DNA of 38,294 bases from Mycobacterium sp. AT1 (lineage in GTDB: Bacteria; Actinomycetota; Actinomycetes; Mycobacteriales; Mycobacteriaceae). The notes under the pieces were generated by a model. That model saw only the letters and a program-made list of their open reading frames with translations. It searched no databases and was not told the origin of the DNA. A program made the translations under genes and the position numbers. Positions 7,049 to 15,730 of this stretch are shown piece by piece (position 1 is the first letter of the stretch; each line of letters begins with the position of its first letter). The stretch covers positions 1 through 38,294 of the forward strand of contig NZ_MVOC01000069.1 in the NCBI RefSeq assembly GCF_002043095.1, written 5' to 3'.

Positions 7049-8647
7049 GTGGGTGCCGATTCCGCAACTACCGACGATCCGGCCGAGGTCCGGGCAACCG
7101 GCCTGAAGAAGGGGTCCATCGGCATCGTCGCGGTCATCTTCATGGCCGTCGCCAATGCCGCGCCGATCACCGCGATGACGGGCAACGTGCCCATCGCCGT
7201 CGGGTTTGGCAACGGGCTCGGCGCCCCGGCCGGATTCCTGTTCGCGACGATCATCCTGACCCTGTTCGCCCTCGGATACGTCGCGATGGCTCGCCACATC
7301 ACCACCACGGGCGCGTTCTACGGCTTCATCTCCCACGGCCTCGGTCAAACCTGGGGCATGGCAAGCGGAATGCTCGCCACGTTCGCCTACGTGGTGTTCG
7401 AGGGGTCACTGATCGGCGGCTGCGCGTACTTCGCCAACGACGCCCTGAAGACCATCTTCAACGTCGACGTCCCGTGGGTCGCGATCGCCGTCGTTGCGAT
7501 CGTCGCCATCGCCGCGTTGTGCTACTTCGACATCAGCCTCACCGCAGCCATTCTCGGCATCACGCTCACCGCCGAGGTGCTGATCCTGCTCGCGCTGGCG
7601 TTCTCGGTCATCTTCTCCGGCGGCGGCCCCGACGGCATGATGCTGAACCAGACGGTGCTTCTCAACAACGCCTTCGAGAGCCTGCCCGCCGGCGCGTTCG
7701 GCACGGCCGCCGCGGCGGGATCGATGGCCATCGGACTGTTCTTCGCGTTCTGGTCGTGGGTCGGCTTCGAGACGACCGCGGTGTACGGCGAGGAGTCGCG
7801 CAACCCGAAGAAGATCATCCCGAGGGCCACCATCATCGCGGTGGTCGGTCTCGGTCTGTTCTACACGTTCATCTCGGCCATGGTGATCGCAGGCAACGGC
7901 GCTAAGACCTCCGTCGAAACCTCCATCAGCGCTTCACCTCTCGACCTGTTCTTCAACCTGGTCCAGACCAACCTCGGCGGCGTCCTGCTCGACGTATACA
8001 AGGGTCTGCTGGTGATCGGCTCCTTCGCCTGCGCACTGGCCTTCCACAACGCCGCGTCGCGCTACCTGTACGCACTCGGTCGCGAGGTGCCGTCGGAGAA
8101 GGTCAAGGCCACCGTCGGCGGCACGCACCCCACGCACGGCTCGCCATACATCGCCTCGACGATTCAGAGCGTCATCACGCTGCTGATCGTGCTGTCGTTC
8201 GCGTTCTTCACCGCGGTCCAGGTTCCCGACGCCGACGGCACGCCGGTCGACACCCCCGCCCTGGTGCCCTACGTCAACGTCTACGGACTGCTGGCGCTGA
8301 TCGGCACCGCGGCGATCCTGCTGGTGCAGGCCATTTGCTCGGCGGCGGTCATCTGGTTCTTCTGGGTCAAGAAGACCCACCGCGGCAACGTGATCACCAC
8401 GCTGCTGTGCCCGTTGGTCGGCGGTCTGGCGATGCTGTACGTGGTGTGGCTGCTGTGGGACAACCGCGAATTCGCGGCGGGACTCGCGGCGAAGTCCGAC
8501 GTGTTCAAGGCCGCCCCGTACATGATTCTGGCGGTCTTCGCGATCGGCCTCGGCTACGCGGTGTGGTTGCGCACCACCAAGCGAGCCGTCTACGCCGAGA
8601 TCGGCCGCACGGTCATGGAGGATGCGCACGAGCGCAGCGACGCCTGA
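7049..8647 (+). CDS. APC-family amino acid/amine permease
   Basis: A 532-residue integral membrane transporter of the amino acid-polyamine-organocation superfamily. The N-terminal segment (GSIGIVAVIFMAVANAAPIT) carries the glycine-containing first helix typical of the family. About twelve hydrophobic segments follow, and the cytoplasmic-loop signature FWSWVGFETTAVYGEESRNP lies near residue 235-255. GTG at 7049 is chosen because GGAGG lies seven bases upstream; the earlier TTG overlaps that site. The substrate cannot be read from sequence. The neighbours (inositol genes to the right, nitrogen genes to the left) do not settle it. It is followed by a hairpin shared with the convergent lacI-type gene. 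Confidence 0.9.
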   Translation: MGADSATTDDPAEVRATGLKKGSIGIVAVIFMAVANAAPITAMTGNVPIAVGFGNGLGAPAGFLFATIILTLFALGYVAMARHITTTGAFYGFISHGLGQTWGMASGMLATFAYVVFEGSLIGGCAYFANDALKTIFNVDVPWVAIAVVAIVAIAALCYFDISLTAAILGITLTAEVLILLALAFSVIFSGGGPDGMMLNQTVLLNNAFESLPAGAFGTAAAAGSMAIGLFFAFWSWVGFETTAVYGEESRNPKKIIPRATIIAVVGLGLFYTFISAMVIAGNGAKTSVETSISASPLDLFFNLVQTNLGGVLLDVYKGLLVIGSFACALAFHNAASRYLYALGREVPSEKVKATVGGTHPTHGSPYIASTIQSVITLLIVLSFAFFTAVQVPDADGTPVDTPALVPYVNVYGLLALIGTAAILLVQAICSAAVIWFFWVKKTHRGNVITTLLCPLVGGLAMLYVVWLLWDNREFAAGLAAKSDVFKAAPYMILAVFAIGLGYAVWLRTTKRAVYAEIGRTVMEDAHERSDA

Positions 8648-8672
8648 CCTGAACATCGCTCCACCCGAGATT

Positions 8673-8693
8673 CCCGCACGCCCGGCGTGCGGG
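8673..8693. terminator. Bidirectional terminator between permease and LacI regulator
   Basis: CCCGCACG (8673-8680) pairs with CGTGCGGG (8686-8693) across a 5-nt loop, between two convergent genes ending at 8647 and 8718. The plus strand continues with GATCTTTG, a short T-stretch. Confidence 0.6.
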
Positions 8694-8717
8694 GATCTTT
8701 GCGTTCACCAGCCACGG

Positions 8718-9737
8718 TCACGAGGCTCGGGGACTCCCGGTGGTGCCGCGCACCATCAGCTTCGGTTCGAGGACGACGTCGTCGTGGAGGTCACCGCTCT
8801 CGTCCTCCATCATCTGAACCGCCAGCCGCACCGCGTGTTTGGCGAGGCCCGACGCGTCCTGATGCACCGTCGTCAGATCGATCAGCGGGTAGTCCGACAG
8901 GCGGCTGTCGTCGAACCCGATCAGGGACAGCTCCGACGGCACCTGCACCCCCGACCGGGTGAAGACGTCGAGCAAGCCGAGCGCGCATCGGTCGTTGCTC
9001 GCCAGGATCGCCGTAGGCAGAGGCGATTCGGCGAGCATCGTCCGTGCCGCGTGGGCACCGGCTTCCTCGGTGTGGGCGCCGGCGACTACCCGGGCGACGG
9101 CCTCAAGTCCGTGGCTGCGCATCGCGGCGCGGTAGGCACGGCGGCGCTCGGCCGACCCTGGGCCGCGACCGCCGTCGACGTGGACGACGTCGCGATGCCC
9201 GAGTTCCACCAGGTAGTCCACGGCCTGACGGATTCCCTTGGCGTCGGCGGTGCGCACCGAACTCATCCCGCGAACCAGGGGTTTGGCGGTCACGTCGGCA
9301 CCCACCACGACGACGGGCAGTCGCTCGGTGAAGCGTTGCAGCGCAATGAGGTCCGATGTCGGACCAAGAAGGATGAGCCCGCCGCACCGATGGCTGATCA
9401 AGGACTCCACGGACTCCGCTTCGTCACGGTCGGGCAGGTTGGCCGTCAACAGCACGTCGTAGCCCACGCCTTCGGCGGCCGGATAGACGTCGGTGACCAT
9501 CTCGGCGTGAAACGGCTGCCGGATGTCCATCAGCACGCCGACCGTCCGACTCCGGCCGCGGGCCAGCAGTTGCGCCGCCGAGTCCGGGCGGTAGCCGATC
9601 TCGTCGGCGACCTCGAGCACCCGACGACGGGTCTCCTCACTGGCACCGGGCTTACCGCTGAGGATGAACGACACCAACGTTCGTGATACCCCGGCGCGGA
9701 CGGCGACGTCCGCCATGGTCGGTCGCTGGGTAGCCAC
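8718..9737 (-). CDS. LacI-family transcriptional repressor, probably of inositol genes
   Basis: A 339-residue regulator. The N-terminal LacI helix-turn-helix is residues about 7-55 (TMADVAVRAGVSRTLVSFIL, then the hinge helix SAAQLLARGRS), followed by a periplasmic-binding-protein-like effector domain (VGVLMDIRQPFHAEM, AILASNDRCALGLLDVF, LSLIGFDDSRLSDYP). The GTG start at 9737 has AGGGGA upstream. The frame stays open far upstream, but that part is antisense to the neighbouring genes and is not coding. The gene is divergent from the IolE-like and IolG-like pair, with a perfect palindrome in the 153-bp gap. The likely job is sugar or inositol-responsive repression of both directions; the effector is inferred from neighbours only. 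Confidence 0.9.
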   Translation of the reverse strand: MATQRPTMADVAVRAGVSRTLVSFILSGKPGASEETRRRVLEVADEIGYRPDSAAQLLARGRSRTVGVLMDIRQPFHAEMVTDVYPAAEGVGYDVLLTANLPDRDEAESVESLISHRCGGLILLGPTSDLIALQRFTERLPVVVVGADVTAKPLVRGMSSVRTADAKGIRQAVDYLVELGHRDVVHVDGGRGPGSAERRRAYRAAMRSHGLEAVARVVAGAHTEEAGAHAARTMLAESPLPTAILASNDRCALGLLDVFTRSGVQVPSELSLIGFDDSRLSDYPLIDLTTVHQDASGLAKHAVRLAVQMMEDESGDLHDDVVLEPKLMVRGTTGSPRAS

Positions 9738-9800
9738 GGGCAGTCCCCTCGCTGTGACGCTTGACACGTCTTGGTCGTCGCGTTCATAGTAGACCTCACG

Positions 9801-9815
9801 CGCGTTACTAACGCG
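9801..9815. promoter_or_regulatory. Candidate LacI-type operator CGCGTTA-C-TAACGCG
   Basis: A perfect 7-bp inverted repeat with a 1-bp centre, in the intergenic region between the LacI gene (start 9737) and the sugar isomerase gene (start 9891). Size, symmetry and location are what is expected of a LacI-family operator serving a divergent promoter pair. Confidence 0.6.
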
Positions 9816-9890
9816 ATTTAGTCTCCCGTTGATCGCGGCTCCGGCCATGGCCACCAGCGAATGCCCATCCACGAAAGGACCCGCCCCACA

Positions 9891-10796
9891 ATGAGCACCA
9901 TCCTGGTCGGATCGGCCCCCGACTCCTGGGGCGTCTGGTTCCCCGACGACCCCAACCAGACCCCGTACACCCGCTTCCTCGACGAGGTCGCCGCGTCGGG
10001 GTACGAGTGGATCGAACTGGGGCCCTTCGGGTACCTCCCCACCGACCCCGACGAGCTGGCCGACGAACTGGCCGCGCGCAACCTCAAGTTGTCGGCGGGC
10101 ACGGTGTTCGAGCACCTGCACCAGGACGATGCTTGGGACTCGGTGTGGACCCAGATCGAGGACGTCGCCAAGCTCACCGCGGCCGTCGGCGGCAAGCACG
10201 TCGTCGTCATCCCCGAGATGTGGCGCGACCCCGCCACCGGCGCCGTCCTCGAGGACCGCAACCTGACGACCGAACAGTGGGCCAAGAAGACCACCGGCAT
10301 GAACGAGCTGGGCAAGGCCATGTTCGAAAAGTACGGCGTCTGTGCGCAATACCACCCGCACGCCGACAGCCACGTCGACACGCAAGAGAACGTCTACCGC
10401 TTCCTCGACGGCACCGACGGCGAGTTCGTCAACCTGTGCCTTGACACCGGCCACATCAGCTACTGCGGCGGTGACAACATCGCCATCATCGAGCGGGCGC
10501 CAGAGCGCATCGGCTACCTGCACCTCAAGCAGGTCGACCCGGTGGTGCGCGCCAAGGTGGAGGCCGAGGACCTTCCGTTCGGCGAGGCCGTCAAACTCGG
10601 CGCCATGACCGAGCCGCCGCTGGGCATCCCCGACATGCCGCCATTGCTGGCGGCCGTCGAGCGCCTCGGCGTCGACGTCTTCGCGATCGTCGAGCAGGAC
10701 ATGTACCCCTGCGCCGTCGACGCACCTCTGCCCATCGCGCAGCGCACCCGAAATTATCTTGGGTCGTGTGGCGTACCGTCCGTTCGCTTCAGCTAG
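9891..10796 (+). CDS. Sugar phosphate isomerase/epimerase TIM-barrel protein, IolE/IolH-like (inosose dehydratase family)
   Basis: A 301-residue AP-endonuclease-2 type TIM barrel (PF01261), the fold of inosose dehydratase IolE and xylose-isomerase-like enzymes. Visible landmarks are the opening GSAPDSWGVWFP, ELGPFGYLPTD, the metal-site region YHPHADSHVD, LCLDTGHISYCGGD and HLKQVD. The opening (APDSWGVWF) is characteristic of IolE-like proteins, which dehydrate 2-keto-myo-inositol. The start is ATG with AAAGGA eleven bases upstream. It is followed after 12 bp by an IolG-like dehydrogenase, whose product would be its substrate. The rest of an iol pathway (iolB, C, D, A) is not in the window, so another inositol-like polyol is possible. 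Confidence 0.85.
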   Translation: MSTILVGSAPDSWGVWFPDDPNQTPYTRFLDEVAASGYEWIELGPFGYLPTDPDELADELAARNLKLSAGTVFEHLHQDDAWDSVWTQIEDVAKLTAAVGGKHVVVIPEMWRDPATGAVLEDRNLTTEQWAKKTTGMNELGKAMFEKYGVCAQYHPHADSHVDTQENVYRFLDGTDGEFVNLCLDTGHISYCGGDNIAIIERAPERIGYLHLKQVDPVVRAKVEAEDLPFGEAVKLGAMTEPPLGIPDMPPLLAAVERLGVDVFAIVEQDMYPCAVDAPLPIAQRTRNYLGSCGVPSVRFS

Positions 10797-10808
10797 GAGT
10801 GCAAGAGC

Positions 10809-11828
10809 ATGTCTGACTTGAGAATTGCCGTCCTCGGCGTCGGAATGATGGGTGCCGACCACGTCGCACGCATCGGGTCGAGGATCGCCGGTGCCCGGGT
10901 CACCGTCGTCAACGACTACCTGACCGAGAAGGCCGAGACGCTCGCCGCGACCATCCCCGGGTGCCGCGCGATCGCCGATCCCCTCGACGCGATTGCCGAC
11001 GCGGACGTCGACGCCGTCGTCCTCGCCACCCCCGGCACCACCCACGAGAAGCAGCTGCTGGCGTGTCTGGAACACGGCAAGCCGGTGATGTGCGAGAAGC
11101 CCATGACCACCGACGTGGCGACCTCGCTGGAGGTGGTCAAGCGCGAGGCCGAGCTCGGCAAGCGGCTGATCCAGGTCGGCTTCATGCGCCGCTTCGACGC
11201 CGAGTACGTGGCGTTGAAGGCACTGCTGGCCGACGGCGAACTCGGCACGCCGTTGGTCATGCACTGCGTGCACCGCAATGCCGTGGTGCCCCCGAACTTC
11301 GACAGCTCGATGATCGTCAAGGACTCACTCGTCCACGAGGTCGACGTGACGCGCTTCCTGTTCGACGAGGAGATCACCTCGATACAGGTGATCAAGCCTT
11401 CCGCCAATCCTCATGCGCCTCAAGGTCTTCAGGATCCGCAGATCGCGATCTTCCAGACCGCCTCCGGCAAGCACGTCGACGTCGAGGTGTTCGTCACCAC
11501 CGGCGTCGCCTACGAGGTCCGCACCGAGGTCGTCGGCGAGCGCGGCAGCGCGATGATCGGACTCGACGTCGGGCTGGTGCACAAGAGCGCACCGGGGCGC
11601 TGGGGCGGTCAGATGACACCCAGCTTCAAGGAACGCTTCGGCCTGGCCTACGACGTGGAGATCCAACGCTGGGTCGACGCCGTCCGCTCCGGCGTGAACG
11701 TCGACGGCCCTGGCGCCTGGGACGGGTACGCCGCGGCGGCGGTGTGCGCGGCCGGCGTCGCCTCCCTCGAGTCGGGCCTGCCCGTCGCCGTGGAGATGGT
11801 GTCGCGTGACTCGTTCACGGGAGCCTGA
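10809..11828 (+). CDS. Gfo/Idh/MocA oxidoreductase, inositol 2-dehydrogenase-like
   Basis: A 339-residue NAD(P)-dependent oxidoreductase. The N-terminal Rossmann fold has GVGMMGADH (residues about 9-17), the family EKP motif appears in MCEKPMTTD near residue 97, and the C-terminal substrate half carries KDSLVHEVDVTRFL, whose Asp/His pattern is the catalytic DxxxH region of myo-inositol dehydrogenases. It would oxidise myo-inositol or a related polyol to the ketone used by the upstream IolE-like protein. The ATG has AGGAG nine bases upstream, overlapping the previous stop region, so the two genes form an operon. Control by the divergent LacI regulator is likely. Confidence 0.87.
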   Translation: MSDLRIAVLGVGMMGADHVARIGSRIAGARVTVVNDYLTEKAETLAATIPGCRAIADPLDAIADADVDAVVLATPGTTHEKQLLACLEHGKPVMCEKPMTTDVATSLEVVKREAELGKRLIQVGFMRRFDAEYVALKALLADGELGTPLVMHCVHRNAVVPPNFDSSMIVKDSLVHEVDVTRFLFDEEITSIQVIKPSANPHAPQGLQDPQIAIFQTASGKHVDVEVFVTTGVAYEVRTEVVGERGSAMIGLDVGLVHKSAPGRWGGQMTPSFKERFGLAYDVEIQRWVDAVRSGVNVDGPGAWDGYAAAAVCAAGVASLESGLPVAVEMVSRDSFTGA

Positions 11829-11839
11829 GCCGGCGTATT

Positions 11840-11851
11840 CCTGCTAGCAGG
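11840..11851. repeat. 12-bp perfect palindrome CCTGCTAGCAGG
   Basis: A perfect palindrome in the 82-bp gap between the IolG-like gene (stop at 11828) and the exported peroxidase gene (start 11911). It is too short a hairpin and lacks a T-tract for a terminator. It could be an operator for the peroxidase-b561 pair. Confidence 0.3.
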
Positions 11852-11910
11852 GGGGCGGTACGGCGGCTAGCGGTGAGGACAGCGGGGCGGCGCACTCGAA
11901 TGATGAGGGA

Positions 11911-13002
11911 ATGGCAGGCGATCGCTCCAAACCCGTGTTGAATTGGCGCGGCACCACGGTCACCCGGCGTTCGATACTGGCCGGCCTTGGTGCCGTTGGC
12001 GCCTTCGTCGCCGTCGACCTTGGATCCGTCGCATTTGCGAACGGGTGGGTCGGCGGGGGCGGTGCGTTCACCCGGCAAACCTTCATGGACGCGTTCCGCA
12101 CCGTGTACGGCAACCACCCCGGCTTCCGCAAGAATCACGCCAAGGGCGTTGCCGTCACCGGGTACTTCGACGGCAACGGCAACGGGGCCGAGTTGTCGTC
12201 GGCTGCGGTCTTCGGCTCGGGGCGGACGGTCGTGACGGGCCGGTTCTCGTTGGCCGGCGGCAACCCGTTCATGGCCGACACGCCGTCGGCGGCACGCGGC
12301 CTCGGCCTGGCGTTCGGCTTGCCGGGTCCCGACCAATGGCGCACGGCCACGCTGAATCTGCCTGTCTTCCTTGATAATTCGCCACGTGGCTTCTACGACC
12401 GGTTGCTGGCGTCGAAGACCGTCGCCGGCACCGGCAAGCCCGACCCCGCGGCGATGGCTGCCTTCCTCGCCGAGCATCCGGAGACCGCGGCCGCGATGGC
12501 CGTCATCAAGAAGCACCCGCCGACAACGGGATTCGCCGACAGCACCTTCTCCAGCCTGAACGCGTTCTTCCTCGTCGACGCCGCTGGCCACCGCACCCCG
12601 GTGCGATGGTCGTTCGAACCGATGCAGGCAGCGCTGCCCTCGAAGGCGGGTGACGACGGACTGTTCGACGCCCTGGTTCGACAATTGCGGGCCGGCCCGT
12701 TGAGCTGGCGGCTGCACCTGGTGGTCGGTGAGCCGTCGGACCCGTTGACGGACGCGACGCTGCCGTGGCCGCCCGACAGGCGGGTCGTCGACGCCGGAAC
12801 GCTCACCCTGACCGCCGCGGCGACCGAAGCGCCGGGCAACGCCCGCGACGTCAACTTCGACCCGCTGGTCCTCCCGCCGGGTATCGAACCCACCGACGAC
12901 CCGCTGCTGAGTGCCCGGTCTTCGGTGTACGCGGCGTCCTACCGGGCTCGTACCGGGGAACCGAAGTCGGCGTCAGCCGTCCAGGTCGGAGACGTGTCAT
13001 GA
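11911..13002 (+). CDS. Tat-exported catalase-related (SrpA-like) heme peroxidase
   Basis: A 363-residue protein with a twin-arginine signal (TVTRRSILAGLGAVGAFVAV, Arg19-Arg20) and cleavage after about residue 44. The mature part is a minimal catalase fold: KNHAKGVAVTGYF contains the distal-side His, RFSLAGGNPF is the conserved heme-pocket strand, and SARSSVYAASYR near the C-terminus carries the proximal heme-ligand Tyr. At this length it belongs to the small catalase-related peroxidases, not to true catalases (about 480+ residues). It should act outside the cytoplasmic membrane, reducing peroxides. The ATG at 11911 has GAGGGA unusually close, and no better start precedes the signal. It overlaps the b561 gene by 4 bp (ATGA), a strong sign of a joint function. 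Confidence 0.85.
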   Translation: MAGDRSKPVLNWRGTTVTRRSILAGLGAVGAFVAVDLGSVAFANGWVGGGGAFTRQTFMDAFRTVYGNHPGFRKNHAKGVAVTGYFDGNGNGAELSSAAVFGSGRTVVTGRFSLAGGNPFMADTPSAARGLGLAFGLPGPDQWRTATLNLPVFLDNSPRGFYDRLLASKTVAGTGKPDPAAMAAFLAEHPETAAAMAVIKKHPPTTGFADSTFSSLNAFFLVDAAGHRTPVRWSFEPMQAALPSKAGDDGLFDALVRQLRAGPLSWRLHLVVGEPSDPLTDATLPWPPDRRVVDAGTLTLTAAATEAPGNARDVNFDPLVLPPGIEPTDDPLLSARSSVYAASYRARTGEPKSASAVQVGDVS

Positions 13003-13526
13003 CCACCCGCTTCCCACTCCGAACGCGAGTGTTGCACTGGCTCACCGCGATTCTGGTCTTCACCGCGCTGCTCGTCGGGTTCGTGATGGTGAACTCGCTG
13101 GGGTCCTACGCGGCGCTGCTCGGCGTGCACATGACGTTGGGGATCGCCATCCTGGCGATCGTCGTGGTCCGCGGGTTCAACCGGTTCACCCATCGCACTC
13201 CCCCGTTGCCGGACACCGTCAGCGGGTTCGAGCACAAACTCGTCGTCGGTTCGGAGCTGTCGATGTACGCCCTGCTGCTGGCACAACCGCTCGTCGGCTG
13301 GGCGATGGTGTCCGCGGAGGGCCTGCCCGTCGGGGTGTTCGGCTCACTGCGGCTGCCGCGCATCGCACCCGCCGACGCGGACGTCTTCTTCCTGCTGCGG
13401 CAGACCCATTCGATACTGGCGTACCTGTTGGTGGTGGTCATCATCGCCCACGTCAGCGCGGTGCTGCTGCACACGCTGACGTTGCGAGACCGGATGCTCT
13501 CGCGGATGACGTTCGGTCGGGGCTAG
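12999..13526 (+). CDS. Cytochrome b561 family membrane protein
   Basis: A 175-residue di-heme b-type cytochrome with four hydrophobic segments. Candidate heme histidines are in RVLHWLTAI (helix 1), GVHMTLGIA (helix 2), and RQTHSILAYL and IIAHVSAVLLHTL (last helices). The family passes electrons from membrane quinol or other donors to partners. Translation is coupled to the exported peroxidase (ATGA overlap). The natural reading is that b561 supplies electrons across the membrane to the peroxidase, which has no other visible reductant. Confidence 0.88.
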   Translation: MTTRFPLRTRVLHWLTAILVFTALLVGFVMVNSLGSYAALLGVHMTLGIAILAIVVVRGFNRFTHRTPPLPDTVSGFEHKLVVGSELSMYALLLAQPLVGWAMVSAEGLPVGVFGSLRLPRIAPADADVFFLLRQTHSILAYLLVVVIIAHVSAVLLHTLTLRDRMLSRMTFGRG

Positions 13527-13605
13527 GAATCCCGGTCACCGCAGGTTGGGAAGAAGGGTCTTTGGACTCCATCGGCGTCGCCCGCGGTCGACATAGGTTC
13601 GCACC

Positions 13606-14673
13606 ATGACTCAGACGCTCGATTCACCGACCACACCGCAGGCCGTCGACACGATGCGCGCCGCGGTGGTCACCAAATTCGGTGACGCGCTTGAGGTTCA
13701 GGATGTCGAACTACCCACGCCAGGCTACGGCGAGGCGCTGGTGAAGCTGGAGACCTCGGGCATTTGCCACACCGATCTGCATGCCGCACATGGGGATTGG
13801 CCGGTCAAGCCGCAACCGCCGTTCATTCCCGGCCACGAGGGCTGCGGTCGCGTCGTCGCGCTGGGCGACGGCGTGAAGGATCTCGAGATCGGCGACATGG
13901 TCGGCAACGCCTGGCTCTGGTCGGCGTGCGGAAGTTGCGAATTCTGCCGCACCGGTTGGGAGACGCTGTGTGAGAGCCAGCAGAACGGCGGCTACAGCGT
14001 CAACGGCAGCTTCGGCAGTTACATGCTCGTCAACGCCGCCTACGCCCCCCGGATCCCGGACGGCGTCGACCCGCTGGAGATCGCACCCATCCTGTGCGCG
14101 GGCGTGACCGTCTACAAGGGTCTCAAGGTCACCGACACCCGGCCTGGTCAGTGGGTGGCGATCTCCGGCATCGGCGGGCTCGGCCACATCGCCGTGCAGT
14201 ACGCGCGGGCGATGGGGCTGCGCGTCGTCGCCATTGACGTCGACGACGCCAAGCTCGCCTTGGCCACCAGTTTCGGCGCCGAAGTCGTCGTCAACGCCCG
14301 CACCAGCGACGTGGTGGCCGAGGTGCAGAAGGCCACCGGCGGCGTGCACGGAGTGCTGGTGACCGCCGTCCACCCCCAAGCCTTCGGGCAGGCCATCGGA
14401 TTGGCCCGCCGCGGCGGCACCATCGTCTTCAACGGGCTGCCGCCCGGCGACTTTCCGGCGCCGATCTTCAACATCGTGCTCAAGGGCCTGACCATCCGAG
14501 GCTCCATCGTCGGAACCCGCCAGGACATGGTCGAAGCGCTCGACTTCTACGCCCGCGGTCTGATCCATCCCACGGTGGCCGGCGCGCGACTCGACGACGT
14601 CAACGACGTGTTCGGCCGCATGGAACGCGGACAGATAGACGGCCGCGTCGTCATCGACTACCGGACGCACTGA
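13606..14673 (+). CDS. Zinc-dependent alcohol dehydrogenase (AdhP/AdhA type)
   Basis: A 355-residue medium-chain dehydrogenase. Catalytic zinc ligands are in GICHTDLHAAHGDW and PGHEGCG. The structural zinc cysteines are in CGSCEFCRTGWETLC. The NAD-binding motif GIGGLGHIAVQYA follows. The pattern is that of propanol-preferring AdhP, which works on ethanol and longer primary alcohols. It is a paralogue of adhC in this window but belongs to a different subgroup. It is preceded by a 79-bp gap with no striking element and ends 12 bp from the convergent nrdF2. No operon partner is evident. Confidence 0.9.
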   Translation: MTQTLDSPTTPQAVDTMRAAVVTKFGDALEVQDVELPTPGYGEALVKLETSGICHTDLHAAHGDWPVKPQPPFIPGHEGCGRVVALGDGVKDLEIGDMVGNAWLWSACGSCEFCRTGWETLCESQQNGGYSVNGSFGSYMLVNAAYAPRIPDGVDPLEIAPILCAGVTVYKGLKVTDTRPGQWVAISGIGGLGHIAVQYARAMGLRVVAIDVDDAKLALATSFGAEVVVNARTSDVVAEVQKATGGVHGVLVTAVHPQAFGQAIGLARRGGTIVFNGLPPGDFPAPIFNIVLKGLTIRGSIVGTRQDMVEALDFYARGLIHPTVAGARLDDVNDVFGRMERGQIDGRVVIDYRTH

Positions 14674-14685
14674 CGGCGTCTCGGG

Positions 14686-15660
14686 TCAGAAGTCCCAGTC
14701 CTCGTCGGTGGTGTTGACGGCCTTGCCGATGACGTAGGAGCTGCCCGAGCCGGAGAAGAAGTCGTGATTCTCGTCGGCGTTGGGGCTCAACGCGGACAGA
14801 ATCGCCGGGTTGACGTCGGTCTCGTCCTTGGGGAACAGCGCCTCGTAGCCCAGGTTCATCAAGGCCTTGTTGGCGTTGTAGCGCAGGAACTTCTTGACGT
14901 CCTCGGTGAGCCCGACCCCGTCGTACAGGTCCTGGGTGTACTCGACCTCGTTGTCGTAGAGCTCGAAGAGCAGCTCGTAGGTGTAGTCCTTCAGCTCGGC
15001 CTTGCGCGCCTCGTCGGCCAGCGCCAGACCCTTCTGAAACTTGTAGCCGATGTAGTACCCGTGCACGGCCTCGTCGCGGATGATCAGCCGGATCATGTCG
15101 GCGGTGTTGGTGAGCTTGGCGCGGCTGCTCCAGTACATCGGCAGGTAGAAGCCGGAGTAGAACAGGAAGCTCTCCAGAAGCGTGGAGGCGACCTTGCGCT
15201 TGAGCGGATCGTCGCCCTTGTAGAAGTTCATCACGATCTCGGCCTTGCGCTGCAGGTTCGGGTTTTCCTCCGACCAGCGGAACGCCTCGTCAATGTCGAC
15301 CGTCGAGCACAGGGTGGAGAAGATGTTGCTGTAGCTCTTGGCGTGCACCGACTCCATGAACGCGATGTTGGTGTAGACGGCTTCTTCGTGCGGGGTGATC
15401 GCATCGGGGATCAGGCTCACGGCGCCGACGGTGCCCTGGATGGTGTCCAGCAGCGTCAGACCGGTGAACACCCGCATGGTCAGCTGCTTCTCGTGCTCGT
15501 TCAACGTGCCCCAGGACGGGATGTCGTTGGACACCGGAACCTTCTCCGGCAGCCAGAAGTTGCCGGTCAGGCGTTCCCAGACCTCGGCGTCCTTCTCGTC
15601 GTGAACGCGGTTCCAGTTGATGGCGGAGACCCGGTCGATCAACTTGATTCCATCAGACAC
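14686..15660 (-). CDS. nrdF2: Class Ib ribonucleotide reductase beta subunit NrdF2
   Basis: A 324-residue radical-generating subunit that partners NrdE to make deoxyribonucleotides. Metal ligands fall where expected: Asp72, Glu103 and His106 (MESVHAKSY), Glu163, Glu197 and His200 (RDEAVHGYY). The radical Tyr110 is present. The sequence is close to M. tuberculosis Rv3048c and has the same length. GTG at 15660 is chosen because it matches that N-terminus and is preceded by GGGG; an ATG further upstream adds unrelated residues. It is downstream of a monooxygenase on the same strand but has its own 100-bp leader with paired NrdR-like boxes. Confidence 0.96.
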   Translation of the reverse strand: MSDGIKLIDRVSAINWNRVHDEKDAEVWERLTGNFWLPEKVPVSNDIPSWGTLNEHEKQLTMRVFTGLTLLDTIQGTVGAVSLIPDAITPHEEAVYTNIAFMESVHAKSYSNIFSTLCSTVDIDEAFRWSEENPNLQRKAEIVMNFYKGDDPLKRKVASTLLESFLFYSGFYLPMYWSSRAKLTNTADMIRLIIRDEAVHGYYIGYKFQKGLALADEARKAELKDYTYELLFELYDNEVEYTQDLYDGVGLTEDVKKFLRYNANKALMNLGYEALFPKDETDVNPAILSALSPNADENHDFFSGSGSSYVIGKAVNTTDEDWDF

Positions 15661-15698
15661 TGTGACCCCAATTCGATGCGTTGCAATGAGCTCCCATG

Positions 15699-15714
15699 AC
15701 ACTACAACTGGGGT
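15699..15714. promoter_or_regulatory. NrdR-like box 1 of nrdF2
   Basis: ACACTACAACTGGGGT compared with the NrdR consensus acaCwAtATaTwGtgt: about 11 of 16 positions agree, including the outer ACACTA. It begins exactly 32 nt from the second box at 15731, the tandem spacing typical of NrdR. Located 39-54 bp upstream of the nrdF2 start. Confidence 0.45.
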
Positions 15715-15730
15715 GTGTCATCGCGTGGCA

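Noticed and set aside
9738..11273. Long open frame that would extend the LacI gene upstream to 851 residues
   Set aside because: It runs antisense through the IolE-like and IolG-like genes, has no family similarity before the LacI helix-turn-helix, and a good GTG with ribosome site lies at 9737. Long antisense frames are common in high-GC DNA.
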